In this document: one piece after another, positions 32,611 to 40,138 of the stretch
Layout: the number at the start of each line of letters is the position of its first letter
Numbering within the stretch: position 1 is the stretch's first letter
Assembly (NCBI GenBank): GCA_031262835.1
Contig: JAISGY010000041.1
Location: 1-42,735, forward strand
DNA length: 42,735 bases
Direction of reading: 5' to 3'
DNA from: Ruminococcus sp.
GTDB lineage: Bacteria; Bacillota; Clostridia; Oscillospirales; Ruminococcaceae
Made by a program: the position numbers and the translations under genes
Notes under the pieces: generated by a model
What the model was told of the DNA's origin: nothing
What the model saw: only the letters and a program-made list of their open reading frames with translations
Databases searched by the model: none

Positions 32611-35115
32611 ATCCTCATCAAAAAGGTTATCGGCGTGTTCGGCGAAGAACGGTTGTTTGAATGTATTTATAAATACCGGGATTGTATCATCATATTGATA
32701 AGTATGTGCCGGTTCGGGGGTATCAGAGAATGAAAACATATTTTCATATTGATAAGTACTTGCTTTGCGCAGTTTTTGTTCTGAAAGCCACTCGTTTTCC
32801 GGGAAGATACTACCGAATATTTCGGGGAAGCTTATGACTTGCGCGCTTATGTCGGTGACAAGTTCGCCGCTCTCGTTTTGCGTTCCCCACATGGCACGGG
32901 GGAGGTTATTTTCTTGTGAATTTACATTGAAATTCACGGCGGTGTTGTTTGTTGCCGTGACTGTACACGACAGCGCAGATTTGAGTGCTGTACAGCTCAT
33001 GGGGTATACGGAAGTTGTATTCCCCTCCGGGATTTGCGATGAGACGGTAATAGTGAAGTCGTCGGCGCGATAAATTTTGCGAGTTGTGTCGGAATTTGCA
33101 TTATCATTAACTGCGTTATTATTGTTAACTGCGTTGCCGGCGGGGTCTGCTATGGGTGTTCCCGTGAAGCTAAACGACAGCGGGGCGGTTTTTCCGTCCT
33201 TTTGCGTAAGGAAAGTTACGCAAAATTCGTTCCACGTCAGCGGCGGCGGCGGTGTATATGAGCCGAAACTGATAGTAAATGAAATAATAAACCATGATAT
33301 ATACGCAGAGCCTGAGAAATCGGGTCCCTGTACAGAAAGAGACACGCCCAGTTCCGTACGATATGTACCGAGAAAACAGCTGTAGGACACGCCGACCGAT
33401 ACAGATGCTGAAAACTCATAGTGAAACGGCTTCCACTGCATAAACATATCGACCTGTGCCGTAAACCAAGCCCGCAGTCCGCCGCTCTTATACACGGCGG
33501 CAAGCCGTCCCCCTGCCATAACAGCCGAAGGGGTAAGTGCAAAATATATATCCCCCGAAAAAGACAAGTCGGACGTAATCTGCCAGTTAAAGCCGAGACG
33601 CGGTACATCAGGGTAATGAGCGGGCTTTTTATAGTCGGGGTGGTAACCGCCGAGGGTCAGCACAAAATCGCCGCTGTGTTCCCCCGAAAACCATGCGTAA
33701 AACGCAAAACCGCCCGTCAGCTTGCAATCGCGGGAAAAAACGTATGAATCATCCGTGAGCTGTGCAAGGGCTTTTACTTCCCCGGCTTTTACGTCAACGG
33801 TAATTAAAATCGCAAGTTTCGCCTGTGCTATCGGTGTGGACTTCGTATTCGGCGGCATAACAAGGGTTGAAATGCCCATTACGGCAATCTGTGTATCACT
33901 CCCGAAAGCTACGGTGAGCAGAGCGAATGAATTGATAATACCAAATGAAGTAAAACGCACCCCCGCCGCAAGGAAATAGTCCCCCTCACGCCCCGTAATG
34001 CTGTTTTTAAGCGCCGCTATATCTGCATCGGAAAATCCGCCGCTCATGACACCGTGAACGAGCGGGAACGATTCTACGCCGTTAATTCCCGGAAGAGAAA
34101 GTTTTTTGTTTATACCGAAGCCGAGGGACAACCCCGTTACAAAAAATACAGGCGGTCCGCCGAAATTATAACTGAGGCAAGCGTAAGCGAAAAAGCTCTT
34201 GTCGCTGTCGTTATATGAAGCAATAGCATCAAGACCGAATTTTGAAAGATGTATGGACAGCGTTCCGGCGTATTCAGCTTCGGCGGTTTTCGCAAACATC
34301 CCCGATATTTCAATAACATTATTGCGAAAAACCAGTCCCAATCCGTCAATGCCGCCGCCGATTTTTTTTGTTTTCAGATCAATGCTTATCTTCGCGCCGT
34401 AAACGGTGAGGGTAAACGCGGCAATCGCGGCTTTAACATCAATGAGCAGTGCCGCTGTCTTGCCTGAAAAACTCACTCCCGCACGGATGAGGGTAAGAAT
34501 TGAAAAGGTTTTGTTAATATCAAACCATTTGGTGCTGTCGGGAGCGGTTGCATCTATAAGAGTTACGGCGGGTTCATATACTATGGGTATACCGCAAAAG
34601 TCGGTGTAAAAGCTTACGCCGCTTTTTACGTTTACGCCGTCTGCTTGAAATGTTTTCCCTGCCGCCAAATTCGCATAAAATGCCTTTGTATTCTTTATCC
34701 CGACATCAGAATTTTTAAGGTAACTGCCGATGAAAGGTAAATCCCGAAACAGAAAATCATCAAGTTTAATTTCAGCGGCGAAAATGCCGTCCGCTTTATA
34801 AAAAGACAGCGCGTTAAGTAGCTGCGTGAAACTGAATTCTGCTTTTATAAGCGAGTTTTTATATAAAAACGAGAGATTCACTTTCGGGAAACTTAAATCC
34901 GGGAGGGGTATATCGGAAGTTTCTGCAACCGCCTTTATCCACGCGTAAGGGTCAAGCGGACTCGCAGTTTCACCCGTAAAAGAGAAGCCGTCCTTCTCTT
35001 TTGAAATAAGAGTACGCAAAGCCGCCCCGCCGACAGTTATATCGGCGGAGACGGATGCATTTACGCTGCCGCTTGTATGCAGAGCATACGGATTGTCTGT
35101 ATTATTTTGCAGCAT
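32590..35115 (-). CDS. DUF6603-like large beta-rich protein
   Basis: About 841 aa, no signal peptide, function unknown. Most of the chain is alternating hydrophobic/polar beta strands with many Gly, Phe and Tyr (KIGGGIDGLGLVFRNNVIEI; FFVTGLSLGFGINKKLSLPG; FSASVSVGVSYSCFLGTYRT), ending near SFGSYTPPPPLTWNEF. The C-terminal ~200 residues are polar. This style and the GLGLVFRNN/GFGxN pattern recall DUF6603 proteins. Such long amphipathic sheets suggest a barrel, a groove or a self-assembling scaffold. ATG 35115 lies 1 nt past the previous stop; an in-frame GTG at 35124 is the alternative. No strong ribosome site, so reinitiation is likely. Confidence 0.75.
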   Translation of the reverse strand: MLQNNTDNPYALHTSGSVNASVSADITVGGAALRTLISKEKDGFSFTGETASPLDPYAWIKAVAETSDIPLPDLSFPKVNLSFLYKNSLIKAEFSFTQLLNALSFYKADGIFAAEIKLDDFLFRDLPFIGSYLKNSDVGIKNTKAFYANLAAGKTFQADGVNVKSGVSFYTDFCGIPIVYEPAVTLIDATAPDSTKWFDINKTFSILTLIRAGVSFSGKTAALLIDVKAAIAAFTLTVYGAKISIDLKTKKIGGGIDGLGLVFRNNVIEISGMFAKTAEAEYAGTLSIHLSKFGLDAIASYNDSDKSFFAYACLSYNFGGPPVFFVTGLSLGFGINKKLSLPGINGVESFPLVHGVMSGGFSDADIAALKNSITGREGDYFLAAGVRFTSFGIINSFALLTVAFGSDTQIAVMGISTLVMPPNTKSTPIAQAKLAILITVDVKAGEVKALAQLTDDSYVFSRDCKLTGGFAFYAWFSGEHSGDFVLTLGGYHPDYKKPAHYPDVPRLGFNWQITSDLSFSGDIYFALTPSAVMAGGRLAAVYKSGGLRAWFTAQVDMFMQWKPFHYEFSASVSVGVSYSCFLGTYRTELGVSLSVQGPDFSGSAYISWFIISFTISFGSYTPPPPLTWNEFCVTFLTQKDGKTAPLSFSFTGTPIADPAGNAVNNNNAVNDNANSDTTRKIYRADDFTITVSSQIPEGNTTSVYPMSCTALKSALSCTVTATNNTAVNFNVNSQENNLPRAMWGTQNESGELVTDISAQVISFPEIFGSIFPENEWLSEQKLRKASTYQYENMFSFSDTPEPAHTYQYDDTIPVFINTFKQPFFAEHADNLFDEDIILMRK

Positions 35116-35116
35116 T

Positions 35117-35674
35117 TTAAGCACTCATAGTCGAAAGCTCTTTGAGCTTGTCCGCAACGGTCACGAGGGACATACTGTTTTTAATGGACGCACGAGTGGT
35201 GTTCCAGATGGAGAAGCCGATATTGTCGATCTTAAACGGCGGCGGGTCTTTCGGCTGTGCGGAGTTCTGAAAGTCTATCGAGAATGCATATTCCGTGGTA
35301 TCAGTGCCGCACGCATCTGCGGGATAACTGCTGTGATACACAAACGCAGTGTCAAGATTGATTATCAAACCTTCAACGCTCATTCCCACATAAGTAAGTG
35401 CATCGGTTACCGAAGCTTGTTGTGCTGTTGACACACCGCAAGCGTCAAGTACAGACTTAAGAGTAGCAGACTGACGGAGAGTTTTTCCGCCGGGGGCTAC
35501 AAGCAAACGTATACCGCCGGAACCCTTTTCAAAAATTCCGGAAAAGAACATTCCGAACAGTTCGATGTTCAGGTCTACGCCCAATCCGAGCGTGCCGGTC
35601 TGCAATTTTGTGTCAGTGTCATCTGCTGCTAAGCTTGCAGTGGGGTTTGCTACTACCATTTGGTTTTCTTCCAT
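35117..35674 (-). CDS. Uncharacterised 185-aa operon protein
   Basis: Not recognised. After a polar N-terminus come glycine-rich strands (GTLGLGVDLNIELFGMFFSG), a helical middle (SVLDACGVSTAQQASVTDAL) and a beta-rich end with FKIDNIGFSIWNTTRASI. The last phrase echoes strands of the DUF6603-like neighbour, which suggests a shared assembly. No signal peptide. A strong AGAAGGAG site precedes the ATG. It follows the Hint gene by 73 nt and runs directly into the DUF6603-like gene. Confidence 0.7.
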   Translation of the reverse strand: MEENQMVVANPTASLAADDTDTKLQTGTLGLGVDLNIELFGMFFSGIFEKGSGGIRLLVAPGGKTLRQSATLKSVLDACGVSTAQQASVTDALTYVGMSVEGLIINLDTAFVYHSSYPADACGTDTTEYAFSIDFQNSAQPKDPPPFKIDNIGFSIWNTTRASIKNSMSLVTVADKLKELSTMSA

Positions 35675-35747
35675 GAAAATACACTCCTTCTATTTTTTTA
35701 TTACTACCCGCCTTACAGCGAGATATTACGGTTAAAAGAGAAATGAT

Positions 35748-37604
35748 TTACTGTTGTGCCTTCGCTGACGCTTTGATAAGTTCTTCAAGCTGTATGGAAA
35801 AGTCTGACTGAGGTGCTTGATCTCTTAACGCTTGTGCCGCTTCAACCGCTTTGCGCGCACAGGTGTTTTGTGCTATAAAGTCACCGCTCCATATACCGTC
35901 TCCTAAGATAGCACAACCTTCATCCTCGTATTCATTGAAAGAGAAGTTATAAACCTTTCTGCCGTAGGGAACCTTGTCGATATGTCTGATGACAGTTTCG
36001 CTGCCGTCTTCTTGTATGAGTTTATCGCCGGGTCTTAAGTCCTTTGCGGCACGGAAAGTGTTTTCATAAAGATTTGTACACATCGGGTGAGAGAGTGACA
36101 CACGCGTAACTCTGTCGTTTTCTGTGACAATGACCATTATGTGTTCGTCTGTCCCTGTATAGACATTCCCGACTGTTGCACTATACCCGTCTCCTGTCTT
36201 AACTATGTCTCCGACGCAAATTTGGTCTGCACGTCTTATCTCACCGCTTGCAAGCTTGATTTTCACATCTTCGGCAAAGCACCCCCACCAGAGGAAAATC
36301 GGCGGAATATAAAAGTCGTACTGATCTACACCGCCTTCCGCCGTATGAAGTGTGTAGTAGTTATCGGTAGCGTCAGGATTGGGAAAATCACTGTTTTTTA
36401 TACTCGAAACAAGAATTTCGATTATTTTTTTGTCACCGTTCACGTCTGTGATACAAAACCTAAACGGAGCGGTCAGGTTACAGTAGCTGTAAGCGTTTAT
36501 GAAACCTGTACCGATTTTTGCGTGCCAGTCACTGTCACTGTCAACGAGTGAAAAATCAACGGTTATCGTATCATATTTTGTTGTCCCGATGGTTCTTTCA
36601 CCGCCCTTGACAAATTTTGAAATTACTTTGTCTAAATATGCTTGATCGTCTTCAATTTTATCAGTTGCATCTGTATCATTTGCATCCTGATAAAATGTTT
36701 TTACCACAGATTTTTGCGTTGAAAGATTAAGATCGGCTATCTCAGGACGGTAAAGCTTAAAATCTGCGGGACCTGTGATTGTTTTTATCTCGTTTATAGT
36801 CGCGAGCGGCACATAATTTCCCGATGAATCCTTTCTGACCTTAAAATCAGTTGCAACGGTTATATTGAATTTAAAGGGAATAAGCGTTTTCATGTCATTC
36901 TCTTTTTTGTTGTTCGGAAAGGAATAATCAACAATCTGATCGCGGTTCACCGTTACCTGAGAGTTATCGCGCCCGTAAAGTATTTTTACCTGATTGTAAA
37001 TCCTGTAATCAGTATCTTTACTGGTGCGGGGATTATCAATTCCGCAGTAAGCAGCCTCAATCGGCAGAGTAACTTCGTCCGGAGAAAGCTTTATTTCGTC
37101 TTTCATTTGGATGATTCTCGCAGGTTTGCCGTCTTTATAACAAAGTGCCGTAACATTTAAAAACCCGGTTTCTCCTGAGCGAACCCTTGCTTTCGCAGTA
37201 GCAATCGGTTGATTCACCTCAAGAACATCGGTGCGGGTAATCGGAGTTCCCGTCGAAAACGGAATAACCGTTCCGTCCGAAAGCATTAATCTGCTCGTAA
37301 GGGTTACGCTGTCATAAACTACAGGAACATCCACGTCATTTAAGTGTGCAACGCCATCCCTATCCGCATCATAATCAAACTGCATATTCAGATTTGCTGT
37401 AATGTGAAACTTCGCTCCGCTGTCATCACTTTTTAACTCTTTGAGCCGAAAACTGACAAAACAATCGTTGACGGTATCCTCGACCGGTTCCAAAGAAGGT
37501 GATTTGAAGGCTTTCTCCACAAGCGGAAAATCTTTCAGATTATCAGGTGTAATACCGTGAATTTCCATATATTCCGCCGGTGAAATGTTCTTAACTTGTA
37601 CCAT
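35748..37604 (-). CDS. Hint/mini-intein domain protein
   Basis: A 618-aa protein. Residues 1-440 are beta-rich and unrecognised, and include a calcium-loop-like DYDADRDGVAHLND. A Hint domain spans about 442-580: Cys442 in WWGCFAEDVKIKLASGE, VGDIVKTGDG, block B SLSHPMCTN with the catalytic His, LRPGDKLIQEDG, and a terminal IAQN (Asn580) before Thr581. There is no homing endonuclease. The residue before Asn580 is Gln rather than the usual His, so splicing may be slow or replaced by cleavage. A 38-residue helical tail follows (KAVEAAQALRDQ). AGGAGG site; 2 nt after the collagen-like gene. Confidence 0.82.
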   Translation of the reverse strand: MVQVKNISPAEYMEIHGITPDNLKDFPLVEKAFKSPSLEPVEDTVNDCFVSFRLKELKSDDSGAKFHITANLNMQFDYDADRDGVAHLNDVDVPVVYDSVTLTSRLMLSDGTVIPFSTGTPITRTDVLEVNQPIATAKARVRSGETGFLNVTALCYKDGKPARIIQMKDEIKLSPDEVTLPIEAAYCGIDNPRTSKDTDYRIYNQVKILYGRDNSQVTVNRDQIVDYSFPNNKKENDMKTLIPFKFNITVATDFKVRKDSSGNYVPLATINEIKTITGPADFKLYRPEIADLNLSTQKSVVKTFYQDANDTDATDKIEDDQAYLDKVISKFVKGGERTIGTTKYDTITVDFSLVDSDSDWHAKIGTGFINAYSYCNLTAPFRFCITDVNGDKKIIEILVSSIKNSDFPNPDATDNYYTLHTAEGGVDQYDFYIPPIFLWWGCFAEDVKIKLASGEIRRADQICVGDIVKTGDGYSATVGNVYTGTDEHIMVIVTENDRVTRVSLSHPMCTNLYENTFRAAKDLRPGDKLIQEDGSETVIRHIDKVPYGRKVYNFSFNEYEDEGCAILGDGIWSGDFIAQNTCARKAVEAAQALRDQAPQSDFSIQLEELIKASAKAQQ

Positions 37605-37606
37605 TT

Positions 37607-38338
37607 TTATTCCTCCTTATCAATCCAAATTATTGCGGTATCGTCGCCGTTTATAATTGCACCCGGTTTTCCGTCCAAACCGTCTCGTCCGTCGCGTGAA
37701 CGCTTCACGCCGTCGCTGTCAAGCCCGCCTTTTCCGCCTTTTCCGCCTTTGCCGCCTTTTCCTCCGTTTGCGCCATATCCGCCGTGGGAGATGTCATCAA
37801 AGATTTTTATATTATCTTTTACCCTTTCCGGGCAGGTTATGGTAACGCTCGGCGCAGGTCCTCCCGATTCTCCGTCCGTTCCTCTGCCGCCGCTGCCGCC
37901 GTCACCGCCGTTGCCGCCTTCGCTTATGAACACATCAAAGTCGGAGCTTTCCTGTACGGCATCGGCATCTGCACCTGCCCCGCCGTCTGCACCGTTCTTG
38001 CCGTCAACGCCCTCTTTTTTCCCGCTGCCTCCTATGGAATATATCCAAAGCGATGATTTTGGGTTCAGGTCTATATCACCGATTTCAATGGAAACAGTAA
38101 TTGCAACGGGTTTGTCGTCTTCCGGGCTTATGTAAAAAGGTGCTTGGGAGGGAGCCGGATTTTTTGCGCATAAACTTCCCGTAAGGTCAATTTTACCGAT
38201 TTTTATCTTGCAGCTGTTATCGACTAAAAGCTGTCCTCTGCCGGTAAAAATTACCTCATCTTTAGTTAAATCTTTGCTCAGATAGGTCGGATCGGATACC
38301 CTCATGACATCATCATTCGGCTCGTTTTGCAGTTTCAT
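37607..38338 (-). CDS. Collagen-like glycine-rich protein
   Basis: A 243-aa protein with no signal peptide. A beta-type N-terminal ~100 residues (DLTKDEVIFTGRGQLLVDNS; ITVSIEIGDIDLNP) is followed by three stretches of Gly-x-y or GGx repeats (about 106-128, 138-160 and 186-206; for example GKNGADGGAG and GGKGGKGGKGGKGG), ending in RDGRDGLDGKPG. These could form a collagen-like or polyglycine-II rod. Function unknown. The ATG at 38338 follows GGAGG by 10 nt; the in-frame TTG at 38344 is too close to the site. Confidence 0.78.
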   Translation of the reverse strand: MKLQNEPNDDVMRVSDPTYLSKDLTKDEVIFTGRGQLLVDNSCKIKIGKIDLTGSLCAKNPAPSQAPFYISPEDDKPVAITVSIEIGDIDLNPKSSLWIYSIGGSGKKEGVDGKNGADGGAGADADAVQESSDFDVFISEGGNGGDGGSGGRGTDGESGGPAPSVTITCPERVKDNIKIFDDISHGGYGANGGKGGKGGKGGKGGLDSDGVKRSRDGRDGLDGKPGAIINGDDTAIIWIDKEE

Positions 38339-38340
38339 AA

Positions 38341-40029
38341 TCAAATTTCCTCCATTTTATACCATAATAATACGGTGCTTTTTTCTTTACCTTCTTCATC
38401 TGTTTCTATGTGTTTTGCCGCGGCTAACAAGCCGTTTTGAAATGACCCCATAATAACGCCGTCGTCAGTTCCCGGGAACCATTCTTTCTGCCCTGTGTGA
38501 AAGCTGTAAAAGGTATTCCTTGCGGTGAGATACAGATCGTTTCCTGTTGCATTAAGGGTAAAAGGATGCGGCTCGCTGACAGTAAAATCTTTCAGATAAA
38601 GGTCAATAAGCCTCAGATCATCAAGACTGCTCCCTTCTTCGACCGGCACAACTTGAATATGCCCATCATCCAGCAGAACGGCTGTAATAATCCTGTTTCT
38701 AAAAGAAGCGGTATCAATATTTATATGTTTAAGAGGCGATCCTTCCGGCTTAAAAAAGCTGTAGGATGTATCTCCCGCTTCCTCACAGGTGGTCTTGTCA
38801 AAGGGGATATTCACCACCGCCGACGTTCGTGCAGACATCAAAAGCGAAGCTTCGTCCGCAACCTTCACTGACAACGGCTCAGCTAACCTGATTGACGTAT
38901 TTTTTATTATATTTGTGACTGTTTTTTTCGTTTCAAAATTATAAGAAATAACCGTAACACTGTCATCCTCGGGATAAAAAACGTAAAAAGCTCTGGTATC
39001 GCCTTTTGTGTCATAAGCCTGATAAAAATCGGTTATGAAAACTTTATTCGTGTTACCGAAATCTATTAACTTACTCCACTCAATGAGGTTGTTTTCGTTT
39101 AATGTTCCGCCATAGATAATGCCGCCTGCATATATGTAATAACATTTGTCTTTTTCATCATAAAAAATTCTTTGACCGGTTATCGAAAAATCTATTTCGG
39201 GGAATTTATCACACTCATAATATTTCCAGTCTGTTGCTATTACCCTCACCGGAAAGCTTTTTATATAGCCGTTATCTGCGCGGATAACATAAGTCCCGCT
39301 TTCATTGACAGCTGCTGCGGTATTTGTATCTGCCGAGAGGAGTTCCTCACCGAAATATACCCCGACATTTGTGTTTCCCTGTGTTTTAATATCATAATTA
39401 AAGAACAGTTTCTCGCCGATGCCTGTCACATAGTAGGTTTGTCCTGCCGCATCTTTAAACTTCACGCACATGGCGTCTTCTGACGCCGCACATCCATTGA
39501 ATGTAAGATCGACAGGCTCTTTGACCTGATACCACGCGCTTGCGGTAACTTCCCTGATAGTTGTATCGGAATCGTGAAAGCCGCTTGTACTATATGAACA
39601 GCGGTGCCAACCGATTTTGTGCGTATCATCTTCATACATGACAAAATCGTCGCAGAAAAAGCAGTACGGCAAATAATCGGCAACGGGATATTGCTCGAGA
39701 TCATCAACTTCATACTCAATGGTTACGGTATCATTACCAACTGTTACAACCCACGGGGATTCATTATCTATGAGCTTACCGGACGGGGTAAGCGTGTGAT
39801 TCTTTAAAAAACTGCAAAATTCAGGTTCGGTTATAGTAACAGTAGGGTCACCGCCTCCGGCGGCATTCGGTATGCGGATTTCAGGTGTCGGTGTGATGTC
39901 GCTGTATGGTTCGAGTGATATAAAAAGAGTGAAGGTGTTTACTACCGGCTTGTCCGGCTGTGTTGTACACCAGATTGTGCTGTTGTGAGCAACTTCAATG
40001 GTCACCGCCTTTTGAACATCATCTTTCAT
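38341..40029 (-). CDS. Uncharacterised 562-aa protein, first gene of operon
   Basis: Not recognised. No signal peptide. The N-terminal ~280 residues look like beta-sandwich modules, with cysteines clustered in PYCFFCDDF. The C-terminal half carries repeated short blocks with aromatic strand ends (YYIYAGGIIYGG; DTRAFYVFYPEDDSVTVISY; NDLYLTARNTFYSFHTGQ) that suggest a beta-propeller. The ATG at 40029 is preferred because GGGGGA is 6 nt upstream; 40035 is too close. It has its own promoter and leads the eight-gene operon. Confidence 0.75.
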   Translation of the reverse strand: MKDDVQKAVTIEVAHNSTIWCTTQPDKPVVNTFTLFISLEPYSDITPTPEIRIPNAAGGGDPTVTITEPEFCSFLKNHTLTPSGKLIDNESPWVVTVGNDTVTIEYEVDDLEQYPVADYLPYCFFCDDFVMYEDDTHKIGWHRCSYSTSGFHDSDTTIREVTASAWYQVKEPVDLTFNGCAASEDAMCVKFKDAAGQTYYVTGIGEKLFFNYDIKTQGNTNVGVYFGEELLSADTNTAAAVNESGTYVIRADNGYIKSFPVRVIATDWKYYECDKFPEIDFSITGQRIFYDEKDKCYYIYAGGIIYGGTLNENNLIEWSKLIDFGNTNKVFITDFYQAYDTKGDTRAFYVFYPEDDSVTVISYNFETKKTVTNIIKNTSIRLAEPLSVKVADEASLLMSARTSAVVNIPFDKTTCEEAGDTSYSFFKPEGSPLKHINIDTASFRNRIITAVLLDDGHIQVVPVEEGSSLDDLRLIDLYLKDFTVSEPHPFTLNATGNDLYLTARNTFYSFHTGQKEWFPGTDDGVIMGSFQNGLLAAAKHIETDEEGKEKSTVLLWYKMEEI

Positions 40030-40063
40030 CTTCATTCCCCCAAAACATTTCTATCTATAATCA

Positions 40064-40092
40064 ATTATAGCACGTATCTCCAAAAAATGCAA
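40064..40092 (-). promoter_or_regulatory. Promoter of the eight-gene operon
   Basis: Minus strand TTGCAT (40087-40092), 17-nt spacer, TATAAT (40064-40069), in the 103-nt gap after pglZ. It would let the operon be transcribed apart from BREX. No terminator separates it from pglZ, so readthrough is also possible. Confidence 0.75.
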
Positions 40093-40138
40093 TATATTTT
40101 GACATATTTATTCGAGAATTAAGCAAGCCTATATGTCC

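Noticed and set aside
37720-38000. Short GGC-type repeats
   Set aside because: They encode the collagen-like region and are not an independent repeat.
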